Source of the DNA: a virus
DNA: 43,854 bases
IMG/VR virus record: IMGVR_UViG_3300027908_000035
Span: 1-43,854 of that record
Direction: 5' to 3' (one strand)
Shown: piece by piece, positions 1 to 8,701 of the stretch
How positions within the stretch are numbered: position 1 is the stretch's first letter
Layout of the letters: each line of letters begins with the position of its first letter
The notes under the pieces: model-generated
Told to the model about the DNA's origin: nothing
Databases searched by the model: none
The model's input: only the letters and a program-made list of their open reading frames with translations
Translations under genes and position numbers: made by a program

Positions 1-440
1 GTACCAACAAGGCGACGCTCGAGGACTCACTCTCCCAGGTCCACATCGGCGGACGCCTCTCTGAGGACGTCGAGTTTTCGGAGAAGACTTACCGCCTCGA
101 CACACAAGCCCAGGTCTCGGCCCTCGGGGACGTGATCGACAATGCGCTTGCTCCCAAGAACATCGATGCGCTCTGCACGACGGTGCGCGCGGCGAACGAG
201 GCAAAGGTCGAGTGGCGCCAGTTCTCTTCGAACCTCGGCAAGAAGCTTCTGAAGGAAGAGCTGAAGAGCGCGCGTGACGCGTTCGAGTCCGACGACGTGA
301 TCAACCTGCCCGCCGGCAAGAGCGTGTGGCGCATGAGCAACGCGATTTCCTGGATCGCGGGCAAGGTTGAAGACGCCGATCGCAAGCTGGAACTCCAGCG
401 CATGGCGGGGGATATCATCCTGGACGCGAAAGCGGCCTAA
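1..440 (+). CDS. DUF932-like phage protein, C-terminal part (5' truncated)
   Basis: The reading frame is open from the left edge to a TAA at 438-440, so only the last 145 or so residues are present and the start lies outside the window. The tail has the order W-x3-NAI-(about 20)-LQRMAG, which resembles the C-terminus of the DUF932/TIGR03299 phage and plasmid protein family (W-x3-NA, then a distal R-x-x-G). The biochemical role of that family is unknown. A hairpin terminator follows directly. The frame is certain; the family assignment is tentative. Confidence 0.5.
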   Translation, partial: TNKATLEDSLSQVHIGGRLSEDVEFSEKTYRLDTQAQVSALGDVIDNALAPKNIDALCTTVRAANEAKVEWRQFSSNLGKKLLKEELKSARDAFESDDVINLPAGKSVWRMSNAISWIAGKVEDADRKLELQRMAGDIILDAKAA

Positions 441-445
441 CCGGC

Positions 446-529
446 TTCCCCGGCTCCGGATGGCGATGCGCGCGTTCCTGTTCCTTCCGCGCGCATCCGC
501 CTCGGTCTCCGGAGCCGGGGAACTTTTTT
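446..529 (+). terminator. Long-stem rho-independent terminator
   Basis: TTCCCCGGCTCCGG (446-459) pairs perfectly with CCGGAGCCGGGGAA (509-522), followed by CTTTTTT. An inner stem, GCGATGCGCGC against GCGCGCATCCGC, extends the hairpin. It lies directly after the stop at 440, and a second T-run follows at 538-547. This separates the upstream transcript from the gene at 569. Confidence 0.85.
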
Positions 530-568
530 CAACTCAGTTTTTTTTTTCACGAAAGAGAGGCTGCGGCC

Positions 569-1126
569 ATGAACAAAGTGAATGTATTGATCAAGCGCGT
601 CAGATCTCGCGCTGAGAACATCGCTGGTGGGACGTACGAACTAGGTTGTGATCTGCGTGCACTTAGGCGCGCCTGTTTTGAGTCCAAGCCTCGACAAGTC
701 TTTCAGATCGTCGTTAGGCAACAATGTGGAATGTCTTACAATTGGGCTCGTTGTTTGATCGAGACATCTACGCACTTCACGAAGGATGAAGTGCGTCGTT
801 TTGGATGGTCAAAGCTGCACTTTCTTTTCATGGCACAGCGTAGGAGGGGAGACATTGGAAAGCGAGTTCGGGCTGCGTTGGAAGGCGGGCTCTCTTCACT
901 TCATATCTCTCGCATGATGCGTGAGGATCTGGAGGAAAACCGAGCACGCGAATTGGTAGCAACAATGGGACGTCCGCGACGTCCGCCTTCTTACGAGAGT
1001 GTTTATCGACAAGCTTGCTTGATGATTCGTGAGGACAGAACGCGCTTATTCAAGGCTCTGAAGCGGTTGGACGAACACAACGTCGACCTTCAGAAAGTCT
1101 CAGTTGCAATTCGAAGGGCCGCGTGA
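569..1126 (+). CDS. Putative HTH/ParB-like DNA-binding protein, paralog of the 1802 gene
   Basis: 185 residues. The middle (about residues 25-125) aligns by eye with residues 150-280 of the protein at 1802-2956: both have a GMS/TMS-x-NAR turn, an FTKDEVRRFGWSKL or YTADQVRLWGTTKL segment, and then an ALEGG or KIEGGA helix followed by S-x-V/I. The G-x-SKL pattern recalls HTH regions of ParB/KorB-like proteins. Base composition is visibly more AT-rich than its neighbours, with TTA, TTG and AGG codons, suggesting separate acquisition. The leader before the ATG (GGCTGCGGCCATG) is shared with the gene at 21547. Function unknown. Confidence 0.6.
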   Translation: MNKVNVLIKRVRSRAENIAGGTYELGCDLRALRRACFESKPRQVFQIVVRQQCGMSYNWARCLIETSTHFTKDEVRRFGWSKLHFLFMAQRRRGDIGKRVRAALEGGLSSLHISRMMREDLEENRARELVATMGRPRRPPSYESVYRQACLMIREDRTRLFKALKRLDEHNVDLQKVSVAIRRAA

Positions 1127-1133
1127 GGATCTC

Positions 1134-1772
1134 GTGATCTTCAACGAAGCGATTGCGCTACTGCACGACGGACGCCTCGACTTCACGGCGTTCTATCGCG
1201 AGACCCTTCCGTCTTGGGAACGGCTCGCGCGTTACCTCCTACGGCGTTGGAAAGCGCCCGCCTGGGTCGAGCTGGACGAAGTCGTTCAGGATCTCGTTCT
1301 CGGCGCCTGGGAGTCGGTCTGGTGTTACAGTGAGCCTCTTGCGAACGGTCGACCTCTTCACGACTTCGTCCAATGGAACGCCGTGGACAAGGCGAAGAAG
1401 AAGCTTCACAAGATGCGCGGCGCGAAACTCAGTGGCAACGCGGATTCCAATCCGAGTCACTACGAAACTCCCCTGTCCTCGTTCGAGGCGACGAGCGAAT
1501 GGCTCGACGGCCTTCTTCAGCACGGGGCGGAGCAACACGACATCGCGGAACGAAAACAGCGCATCGAGCGCGCATGCCGGACGGAAGCCGAGCGACGTGC
1601 AATTCGCGCGCTCTCCGAGACTGGCGACATCATCCAAGGAGCAATCCTGCTCTTTGGGGACGACGAGGCGAGACAGCTCTGCGGATTGCAGACACCTCGA
1701 GACGCCGGACGATTCGTCGCAAGCACTGCGTTTGCCGTGGCGCAGCGATTGAACAGACAAGAAGCGGCGTGA
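1134..1772 (+). CDS. Putative ECF-like RNA polymerase sigma factor
   Basis: 212 residues from GTG 1134, chosen because GAGG lies 5 nt upstream; a TTG start at 1104 is the alternative. Residues about 10-80 follow sigma-70 region 2: FYRETLP, LARYLLRRW, then DEVVQDLVLGAWESVW (compare D-x-EDLVQE-x-F-x3-W) and FVQWNAVDKAKKKLHK. The C-terminal part has short helices that could be a diverged region 4, but this is weak. A phage sigma factor would redirect host RNA polymerase to phage promoters, and this window carries a repeated non-host-like -10 box. The fold assignment is by motif only. Confidence 0.6.
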   Translation: MIFNEAIALLHDGRLDFTAFYRETLPSWERLARYLLRRWKAPAWVELDEVVQDLVLGAWESVWCYSEPLANGRPLHDFVQWNAVDKAKKKLHKMRGAKLSGNADSNPSHYETPLSSFEATSEWLDGLLQHGAEQHDIAERKQRIERACRTEAERRAIRALSETGDIIQGAILLFGDDEARQLCGLQTPRDAGRFVASTAFAVAQRLNRQEAA

Positions 1773-1801
1773 CACGGCATCCCATACACGAGAGGCGCAC
1801 A

Positions 1802-2956
1802 ATGACTACGACGGAGACGAGGAAGACAGGACGAGTCAACGCAATCACGGGAATCATGGTCGAGTTCGTCGATCGTGGCATCGTGACGGCTTCACTCGAA
1901 GAGCGAGAGGAAGAGGTCGACAAGGATTCGACCACGGAGCAACTCGCCGTCCAGCTGTGGACGTGTTTCGAGTCCATTCCCTTGCACGACAAGGCGGGAC
2001 AGCCTCTCAAGATCCGCTGCATGCGATGCAAGGGCATCGGACTACAAGAGCAAGAGACGTGTCCTTACTGCGGGCACGACGAGGGAGAAGACATCACCGA
2101 GGCCGCTCCCGCGGCTCCGGCGGCAACGACAATGGAGGCGCACATGAAGACGGCAGAGGCGACGGAGACCAAGAGCAAGAAGAGCAAGAAGGCCAACGGC
2201 GCGACCAATGGCGCGATCGTGACGGACGACACCAAGCCGGCGAGCGAGCTTCAGACCGAAGCTCAGCTCAACGAGGCGGTGAAGCACGTTCAGGATCTCA
2301 AGGGTGACGCAGCGCAGAGCGCGCACGCGCTCGGAGCGGCCATTCAGGACATCTACCAGCGCGGCCTTTGGAAGCTGCGCCTGGAGACGACGGACAAGGG
2401 CAAGGTCAAGCCGCGGTGGGCGTCGTTCGAAGCCTTCTGCAACTCAGAGCTGACCATGTCTCCGACCAACGCGCGCACACTGATGGACGTGTCGCAGAAC
2501 TACACGGCCGACCAAGTTCGCCTCTGGGGAACGACAAAGCTCGGGCTCGTCCTCTCGGCTCCCCCCGAGGATCGTCCGCGTCTGCAGGCGAAGATCGAGG
2601 GTGGTGCAGCGACGAGCGAGGTCCGGGAAGAGGTCAAGCGCGTGAAGCGCAAGAAGGGGTACTCAGCTCCCTCGCGCGCGGGCAACAAGCGCGGCGGCAA
2701 GGCGGGACAGAAGGGCAAGAGCGTCAAACAGATCACAGTGGCGAGCATTCTCGGCACGCAGACGGTCAAGCTCTATGCGAAGCCCGAGTCGCTCAAGAAC
2801 CTCGATTGGTCGACGCTGAAGCGCGCCAACAAGATCAATCAGCTCCCGATGGGCAAGCTCGAGTTGGCCAACGACGTGTCGATGCTCTTCTCCGTTCAGG
2901 AGAGCGCGTCCGGCGAGTGGCAGCTCAAGGTGGTCACGCAGCGCGACGAAGGTTGA
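1802..2956 (+). CDS. Zinc-ribbon and HTH-like protein, paralog of the 569 gene
   Basis: 384 residues from ATG 1802, with GAGAGG 6 nt upstream. An N-terminal zinc ribbon (CMRC ... CPYC, about residues 72-95) is followed by an Ala/Lys-rich linker, a central domain (about 150-280) homologous to the protein at 569, a Lys/Arg/Gly-rich basic stretch (about 280-310) and a C-terminal domain. The basic linker and zinc ribbon suggest nucleic-acid binding. The stop codon runs straight into the palindrome upstream of the DNA polymerase, so it may act in replication or in control of that operon. No named family was recognised. Confidence 0.7.
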   Translation: MTTTETRKTGRVNAITGIMVEFVDRGIVTASLEEREEEVDKDSTTEQLAVQLWTCFESIPLHDKAGQPLKIRCMRCKGIGLQEQETCPYCGHDEGEDITEAAPAAPAATTMEAHMKTAEATETKSKKSKKANGATNGAIVTDDTKPASELQTEAQLNEAVKHVQDLKGDAAQSAHALGAAIQDIYQRGLWKLRLETTDKGKVKPRWASFEAFCNSELTMSPTNARTLMDVSQNYTADQVRLWGTTKLGLVLSAPPEDRPRLQAKIEGGAATSEVREEVKRVKRKKGYSAPSRAGNKRGGKAGQKGKSVKQITVASILGTQTVKLYAKPESLKNLDWSTLKRANKINQLPMGKLELANDVSMLFSVQESASGEWQLKVVTQRDEG

Positions 2957-2976
2957 TCGAAAGTCGACTTTCGATC
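2955..2976. repeat. Palindrome copy 1 (22-bp perfect palindrome before DNA polymerase)
   Basis: Core CGAAAGTCGACTTTCG flanked by GAT and ATC. It overlaps the stop codon of the preceding gene and ends 2 nt before the polymerase ATG at 2979. In RNA it would form a 5' hairpin at the polymerase start; in DNA it looks like a dimer-binding operator. Confidence 0.9.
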
Positions 2977-2978
2977 GC

Positions 2979-5396
2979 ATGCCTGTCGAGAGTGTTGTCT
3001 CCGCGTACCTGACCGGGGACTCGACGATTACTCTACTGTCGCGAGACAGCGGGGGACGGCGAGTCGTCCGGCAGGTTCCAGCGGAGTGGGTGGCCTACTT
3101 CAAGTCGAGTGATCTCGACGAGAAGATCACGCGCGACCTTCGTACGAGCGTCTACGTCCGAAGCTTGCGCGTCGAGGGAGACTGGACTCGCGTCGGCTTC
3201 GTCAATCGTATTGCGCGTGACGACTTCTGTTCAGACCGACGGAGCTTCGTCTCCCAGCTCGGGATCGCTACGTACGAAGCGGACGTCTCTCCGATTGTCC
3301 GCTACATGGTCGATACCAACGCGCCGATAGCCAAGCCGCGACGGGTCTACCTCGACATCGAGACCGACTCGAGTAGGACGTTCGTCCAGTCCAAGAACGG
3401 AGAGGCGCGCATCCTCTCTTGGGTTCTTGTTGATGAGGACGAGCGCGTCCAGATCGGCGTGTTGTCCGAGGACACTGATAGAGACGAGAAGCGCCTTCTT
3501 GATCTCCTCTGGCACGCGCTTCGACCGTACGATCAGATCGTTGCGTGGAACGGAGACAACTTCGACTTCCCGGTCATCTTCGCGCGCTCAGAGCAACGCG
3601 GGTGTGAGGTCAATGCCAACGACTGGCTATGGCTGGACTTCATGGTGCTCTTCGAGCGCATGAACAAGAACGCATCCGAGTCTGGTGACGAGAAGACGAG
3701 CATGAAGCTCCAGGACATCGGGCAAGCGATTGTCGGCGAAGGGAAAGAGCCGACGCCCCCCGAGGTCATTGAGCGCTTTGGCGACAAGCCCATGGGCGCG
3801 CTCACGCGTCCGCTCTGGGAAGCTGGTGGAAAGTGGCGGGACATGCTCGTCCGCTACATGCTCCAAGACGGCGACTTACTCCGGCGCATCGAGAAAGAGA
3901 CCGGCTACATCGCGCTTCTCGGTACGCTCTGCGAGGTCTGTCACATCTTCCCGAACACACGCGGGATCAATCCGACACATCAGATGGATGGGTTCATGTT
4001 GCGCCTTGGTCTCGAGCGCAATTACCACTTTGCGACCAAGCAATATCGAGACATCGGCGAGCAGTACAAAGGCGCGATCGTCGTGCCGATCAAGGCGCAC
4101 GGTATCGAGCGCAACGTTCATGTCTGCGACTTCAGCTCGTTCTATCCGTCGGTCATCCTGACTTGGAACATGAGCCCGGAGACGAAGGTCTACGTTCCTC
4201 CGGGACAGCCTCGACCGAACAACGTGTGTCTGTCTCCTCTGACGAAGGTCCACTTTCGAACTGACGTCCAGGGGATCCTTCCCATCGCCGTTTCGGAGTT
4301 CCTTCGCCTGCGAAAGTATTGGAGCGATCTCAAGGCAGCTCTCCCCCCAGGAACAGACGAGTCACAAGACGCCAACCGAAAGTCGACGGCCTTCAAGGTC
4401 ATCGCCAACTCGTTCTACGGAGTCCTCGGAACTCCGTACTCGCGCTTCTTCGATCCGGCCATCGCGGAGTCCGTGACGCAATGTCCGGTGTGGATGCTTG
4501 TGGCCACGATCGAGGAAGCGGAGAAGCGCGGGTGGACGTGTCTCGCCGGGGACACCGACTCAGCTTTCATCAAGGGGTGCAGTCAGGAGGAGTTCGGAGC
4601 CTTCGTTGATTGGTGCAATTCCGTTCTCTACCCGCGCATGCTTCTCGAGGTCGGATGCAAAGAGAACAAGATCAAGCTGGCCTACGAGAAGGCATTCGAT
4701 CGGCTCATCTACGTTACAAAGAAACGCTACTGCGGTTCGTGGTTGCATTACAAAGGCACTGTCGCCACCAAGGACAGCAAGCCTGAGATCAAAGGCATGG
4801 AGTACAAGCGTGGGGACGCGTCTGCACTCGGGCGCAAGCTTCAGGCTCAGGTGATCGATCTGCTCTGCGGTGGGCTCAAGCTCAATGGAACAACCGAGGT
4901 GCCGACAGACCAACTCGTGTACTTTCATGATGCCCTTCTGACGGCAAAGAAGCATGTGCTGGACGATCCGCTGACGCTCGATGAGATCCGGATCTCCAAG
5001 TCGCTATCCAAGCCTCTCCGAGAGTATGTCACGCGGATCAAGAAGGATGGGATGAAGGGAGCCGATCTCGCGCACGTGGGAGTTGCGAAGATCCTGGAGG
5101 GGCGCGGCGCTGAGGTCTCCGAGGGCACGCGTATCGAGTACATCGTTGTCGATGGCTCGTGTTCTCCGCAGAAGGTCATCCCTGCCGAGGACTACACCGG
5201 GGGAGAGGTTGATCGCTTCTACGTTTGGGAGACGCATGTCTATCCGCCAACACAGCGGCTTCTCGAGGCTGCGTTCCCTGACGAGGATTGGAAGGGCTGG
5301 CTGAAAGTTCGTCCCGCCAAGCCACGTGCTGTCCGCCAGTCGAAGAAACGCGCTCAGCTTCCGCAATCGACGGCATTACCAGAGGACCATGCGTAA
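2979..5396 (+). CDS. Family B DNA polymerase with 3'-5' exonuclease
   Basis: 805 residues. It replicates the phage genome. The exonuclease domain has Exo I YLDIET (D126, E128), Exo II WNGDNFDFP and an Exo III-like YMLQD. The polymerase domain has motif A DFSSFYPS (D384), motif B K-x6-NSFYG and motif C DTDS (D525, D527), followed by TKKRYCG. All catalytic acids are present and the length is normal for a family B polymerase. The start lies 2 nt after a 22-bp palindrome with no clear Shine-Dalgarno sequence, so the palindrome may control expression. The next gene starts inside its last codons. Confidence 0.97.
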   Translation: MPVESVVSAYLTGDSTITLLSRDSGGRRVVRQVPAEWVAYFKSSDLDEKITRDLRTSVYVRSLRVEGDWTRVGFVNRIARDDFCSDRRSFVSQLGIATYEADVSPIVRYMVDTNAPIAKPRRVYLDIETDSSRTFVQSKNGEARILSWVLVDEDERVQIGVLSEDTDRDEKRLLDLLWHALRPYDQIVAWNGDNFDFPVIFARSEQRGCEVNANDWLWLDFMVLFERMNKNASESGDEKTSMKLQDIGQAIVGEGKEPTPPEVIERFGDKPMGALTRPLWEAGGKWRDMLVRYMLQDGDLLRRIEKETGYIALLGTLCEVCHIFPNTRGINPTHQMDGFMLRLGLERNYHFATKQYRDIGEQYKGAIVVPIKAHGIERNVHVCDFSSFYPSVILTWNMSPETKVYVPPGQPRPNNVCLSPLTKVHFRTDVQGILPIAVSEFLRLRKYWSDLKAALPPGTDESQDANRKSTAFKVIANSFYGVLGTPYSRFFDPAIAESVTQCPVWMLVATIEEAEKRGWTCLAGDTDSAFIKGCSQEEFGAFVDWCNSVLYPRMLLEVGCKENKIKLAYEKAFDRLIYVTKKRYCGSWLHYKGTVATKDSKPEIKGMEYKRGDASALGRKLQAQVIDLLCGGLKLNGTTEVPTDQLVYFHDALLTAKKHVLDDPLTLDEIRISKSLSKPLREYVTRIKKDGMKGADLAHVGVAKILEGRGAEVSEGTRIEYIVVDGSCSPQKVIPAEDYTGGEVDRFYVWETHVYPPTQRLLEAAFPDEDWKGWLKVRPAKPRAVRQSKKRAQLPQSTALPEDHA

Positions 5397-6036
5397 ACGA
5401 AGTGCTGTCGTGGCTCCCGAGATCCCTCCGGAGTCCTCACAAGAGACGGTTCGAAAGACGAGCGAGGCGCTCAAGGAGGAGCTGGAAAAGAACGCTCCCA
5501 AGACGCGAATCGAAGAGGCCTTCGAGCACCGCAATCGAGGAAGCGACAAGGAGCAACCTTCGCTCATCGACAACGAGATCGCCGGCATTGTCGAAGTCAT
5601 CTTCGTCGAGCATCCGCTGGAGGAGTACAAGAAACTCGAGGCAGCTCTCCGAATCGGCGACAAGCACAACGATCACGGAACTGTCGCCAAGGCGCTCGAC
5701 AACGCAGAGAGCTACGCGCGTCTCGCGCATCGTCTTTGGATGACGGCGCGAGTCGAGCGAGATAGGTGGGAGAAGGACAATGCGCTCATCTTCGCCGGCA
5801 TGCGCGATGGCGCGACGCGGGCCCTTCAGCGTGAGAAGGAACAGGGGATCCGCAACAAGATGATCACGGACGCGGACGTCGAGGCTATGTGCGCCGTGAT
5901 GTTCGCGGACGAGTGGCGCGATCAGGAGATCAAGCGTCGCCGAGTCGAGGCGATGGTCAAGTCGATGGAGAACCTAAACGAGTGCTGGACGTCGCGATGC
6001 CGCACGCTCCAAGCCATGCTCACCAAGATGCGATAG
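5389..6036 (+). CDS. Conserved helical phage protein in the replication operon
   Basis: 215 residues from ATG 5389, overlapping the polymerase stop by 8 bp, with AGAGGA just upstream. It is rich in Glu, Lys and Arg and is predicted mostly helical, with coiled-coil-like stretches (residues 20-50 and 95-140). Lying between the polymerase and the SSB-like gene, it may be a recombination mediator or a replisome accessory protein, but no UvsY or other family motif was seen. Confidence 0.75.
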   Translation: MRKRSAVVAPEIPPESSQETVRKTSEALKEELEKNAPKTRIEEAFEHRNRGSDKEQPSLIDNEIAGIVEVIFVEHPLEEYKKLEAALRIGDKHNDHGTVAKALDNAESYARLAHRLWMTARVERDRWEKDNALIFAGMRDGATRALQREKEQGIRNKMITDADVEAMCAVMFADEWRDQEIKRRRVEAMVKSMENLNECWTSRCRTLQAMLTKMR

Positions 6037-6046
6037 GGAGACGACC

Positions 6047-7312
6047 ATGGGTGGCGCGTACGAAACGAATCACATCGATCAGTTCCTCAAGCACAAGACG
6101 ACGGAGCGCGGTGGCCAGTTCCTCAAGAAGTGGACGGACCGCAACCCACCCGAGATCAACACCTTCCTTCACATGCGACGACTACCTGTCGTTCTCTGGC
6201 AACATCCGCTCCCGAGAATCGGAGTCCGAGAGGACAAGCAGACGCGAACGAGCAAGCGCTACGTCTACGGCGGCAATGTCAATTGCCGTGAGGATGAGGC
6301 CATCCTTCGTAAGCAGTACCATCGTGACGACAATGGGCTTCGCAAGGCCGCCCCGGTCAAGTGCCCAATCTGTCGGACGATTGAGTTCATTCGCGATCTG
6401 GTCGAAGAAGATCGACTCGATTGGCTCACTCCTGTTTTCAAGTTCGCGGGAGACGATGAGTCACGCATCATCCATGCGGGCGGCATCTTCGGCGCGTTCA
6501 ACGACGACGATCTTTCCGAAGAGGAGATCCGTCAGATCAAGAGCATCGGGCTCAAGATGAACGAGGTTTTCCAAGAGAAGGTCTACTCCAAGTGCAATTA
6601 CGTTTTCTGCGTAGTCGACGCGGACAACGTCGGGGACGGCGTGCAGATCGCGACCGTGACCAATCTCCTTGGCGACAAGGTCAAGGAGGTGATCAACGAC
6701 AAGATGAAGTCCGACGGCTCCGAGGCTGGGAACCCATTCCTCGTCCCCTACTGCATTCAGTGGGAGTATCTGAAGCAAGAGGCCGACATCAAGAAGCGGT
6801 ACAAGGCGCGACCGATGACGCGCTTTGCGATGACCCCACCGATCGAGGAACTCATCAAGTCTGATCCCCCGGATCTGTCGGGTGTGATCGCTCCGTTCGA
6901 GTTGGCGACGATGCGTGCCTATCTCGAGCAACACTGCTTGATCAATGATCGAATGGATTGGGACTACATCTTCAAGGTCAAGATCGATCCTGAAGAGGAG
7001 AAGAACGCCAAGCCCGTGGGCGAGCTGCCCGGTGCTGACGAGGAGCCGGAGAAGATTGCTGCCGGGACCGACGCACCCGGGGATGATCTCTGTCCGGAGT
7101 GTCACAAAACGGAGTCCGCGGGTTGTCCGCACGCGATGTGCGACTGCGGGAAGATCATCCTGGCGAGTGATCCCAAGTGCAAGCATTGCGGCAAGGTCTT
7201 CGTTGCCGAGCCTGCCGTACCTCCGCCACCTCCGCCGACGTCAGGGCGTAAGAGAGGGAGACGTGGAGTGGGGGCGGGCACCGACTCCGGTGACAAACCT
7301 CCCTTCGCCTGA
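6047..7312 (+). CDS. Putative gp32-like single-stranded DNA-binding zinc protein
   Basis: 421 residues, with GGGAG before ATG 6047. An early VNC ... KCPIC segment (about residues 78-110) could bind zinc as in T4 gp32. The body is mixed alpha/beta with an acidic DDDLSEEE stretch. The C-terminus adds a Cys/His zinc ribbon (CPEC ... CPHAMCDCG ... CKHCG, about 343-382), a run of prolines, a basic GRKRGRR segment and an end (GDKPPFA) that recalls SSB acidic tails. Position between polymerase and recombinase fits an SSB. Assignment rests on context and the zinc motif, not on a full family match. Confidence 0.5.
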   Translation: MGGAYETNHIDQFLKHKTTERGGQFLKKWTDRNPPEINTFLHMRRLPVVLWQHPLPRIGVREDKQTRTSKRYVYGGNVNCREDEAILRKQYHRDDNGLRKAAPVKCPICRTIEFIRDLVEEDRLDWLTPVFKFAGDDESRIIHAGGIFGAFNDDDLSEEEIRQIKSIGLKMNEVFQEKVYSKCNYVFCVVDADNVGDGVQIATVTNLLGDKVKEVINDKMKSDGSEAGNPFLVPYCIQWEYLKQEADIKKRYKARPMTRFAMTPPIEELIKSDPPDLSGVIAPFELATMRAYLEQHCLINDRMDWDYIFKVKIDPEEEKNAKPVGELPGADEEPEKIAAGTDAPGDDLCPECHKTESAGCPHAMCDCGKIILASDPKCKHCGKVFVAEPAVPPPPPPTSGRKRGRRGVGAGTDSGDKPPFA

Positions 7313-7516
7313 AAGAGTCTGGCGTCACCTACAAGATCGAGTGGCGCCGATCACTGGGGAAGCAAACGCGGCGACCTCTTGATGGACTAGTCCGAGTACA
7401 CCTTCCAGGCGACGGCGGGGCGGGTGCAAAGCGGCGAGCGTGACGACCCGGAGAGACGGGTAGCTCTTGATGTCGAAATGGCAGCGCAGAGCCTTGGATG
7501 CTGCGACGGAGGGTGT
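7313..7516 (+). promoter_or_regulatory. Structured non-coding leader of the recombinase gene
   Basis: A 204-nt gap without a convincing gene. It holds a TCACTGGGGAAGC variant of the TCACTGGGACAAGC operator (7351-7363), a GGACTAGTCC palindrome (7384-7393), a hairpin ACCCG-GAGAGA-CGGGT (7446-7461) and the element GGCAGCGCAGAGCC-TTGGATG-CTGCG at 7480-7505, which recurs before the gene at 21547. GGAGGG at 7508-7513 precedes GTG 7517. Confidence 0.5.
7480..7508 (+). repeat. Shared leader element, copy A
   Basis: 29 nt that match 21489-21518 except for one extra T there. CGCAG and CTGCG (or GCAGC and GCTGC) can pair as a small hairpin. In both places it lies in the untranslated leader, here 8 nt before the recombinase start, so it may be a translational control element. 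Confidence 0.75.
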
Positions 7517-8701
7517 GTGAGAAAGCGAAGCACTACGAGAAGCGAACGCCGGACACGCCTTTCAGGCATCGAGGCAGCTGCAAAGGCGTTCGATGCGTTT
7601 CGTCCAGCACGTGACGTCCTTTCTGTCGTGCGCGCTGTGCCCACGCGTTTCGTTCAGTTCGATCACGCGACGAAGGTTGGAGGCCTTCCGATCGAGCGCT
7701 TCACGCTGATGCACGGGCCGTCCGGCGAGGGTAAGACAGCCATGTCCCTTGGTCTCTTGGCGAGCTTCCTCGCGCGTGATCACCTGGCGATGCTTGTGGA
7801 TGCAGAGCGCACCACACCCATCACGTGGGCGCGCGCGATGATGGGTCGCTACGCCGATCACCCGGGATTCTTCGCAGTGCGCCCACGGACGTACGAGGAG
7901 ACGGTGGAAACCGTCCGCAAGTTCGTCATGACGATCAAGAAGCAACGTGACGAAGGCACACTGTCCGAGGACACGAGTGGGATCATCATCGTCGACTCGA
8001 TCCGGAAGCTCGTCCCCGAGGGTTTGCTGAAACGCATCTTCGCTGAAGTAAAGGACCACGCGAACAAGCCAAAGGGGATTGATGGCATGGGCGGGCGCGG
8101 TGCTCAGATCAAGGCCGCGATGAACGCGCAGTGGATGGATGAGCTTGTGCCGCTTCTTGAGGAGACGGGTACGGCGTTCGTGTGTCTGACGCGTGAGACG
8201 GACGATCCTGATGCCAGTACGCAAGACAAGATGGCGGGGCGTGATTTCAAGGTCGGTGGTGGGAAAGCGCTCTACTACGATGGCTCGATGGTCCTGCGTG
8301 TCGAGCGTGCATCCTTCGTCGCAGACAGCGGAGACGACGAGGGGAAGAACAAGACGATGTTCGGAGAGCGTCACCTCGTCACGATTCGAAAGAGCAAGGT
8401 CGCCGGTCGCGAGGAGTTCACGACAAGGGCGTACTTCCATACGAGCAACGGCAATCTGATCCCTCCGGGATTCGATCGCGCACGTGATGTCGTCACTCTT
8501 GCCGAACAATTCGAGATCGTCGAGAAGCGAGGCGCGTGGTTTTCGTACGGCGACCAACGTCTAGGTCAGGGCATCAATGGTGTTGTGAAGAACCTGACGG
8601 AGAACGAAGCGCTTCTCGATGAGATCGAGCAAGCTGTACGCGACTCGTTCAAGAAGCACGAGCCGATGGAAGTGAACGAGGAGACAGGCGAGGTCGCGTG
8701 A
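7517..8701 (+). CDS. RecA/UvsX-family recombinase
   Basis: 394 residues from GTG 7517; the in-frame extension back to 7424 reads like untranslated leader. It would form filaments on ssDNA for strand exchange. Walker A GPSGEGKT lies at residues 67-74 and Walker B in SGIIIVDSIRKL, and a C-terminal part (GAWFSYGDQRLGQG, then an EIEQAVRD helix) is highly characteristic of RecA. It is co-operonic with the SbcD and SbcC genes downstream; the TGA overlaps the next ATG. Confidence 0.93.
   Translation: MRKRSTTRSERRTRLSGIEAAAKAFDAFRPARDVLSVVRAVPTRFVQFDHATKVGGLPIERFTLMHGPSGEGKTAMSLGLLASFLARDHLAMLVDAERTTPITWARAMMGRYADHPGFFAVRPRTYEETVETVRKFVMTIKKQRDEGTLSEDTSGIIIVDSIRKLVPEGLLKRIFAEVKDHANKPKGIDGMGGRGAQIKAAMNAQWMDELVPLLEETGTAFVCLTRETDDPDASTQDKMAGRDFKVGGGKALYYDGSMVLRVERASFVADSGDDEGKNKTMFGERHLVTIRKSKVAGREEFTTRAYFHTSNGNLIPPGFDRARDVVTLAEQFEIVEKRGAWFSYGDQRLGQGINGVVKNLTENEALLDEIEQAVRDSFKKHEPMEVNEETGEVA

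Noticed and set aside
1773-1801. CACGGCATCCC before the gene at 1802
   Set aside because: It resembles the late box, but lies 18 nt from the start and the gene has a normal GAGAGG ribosome-binding site.
4378-4395. Half palindrome CCGAAAGTCGACGG within the polymerase gene
   Set aside because: Only one arm is present and it falls in a conserved motif B region (K-S-T-A-F-K), so coding constraint explains it.
7424-7516. N-terminal extension of the recombinase from GTG 7424
   Set aside because: The sequence is a structured leader containing an element also found untranslated at 21489; it does not resemble RecA.
7562-8557. Long minus-strand open frame opposite the recombinase
   Set aside because: The + strand encodes RecA with Walker motifs; the antisense translation is His/Arg-rich and unlike a protein.
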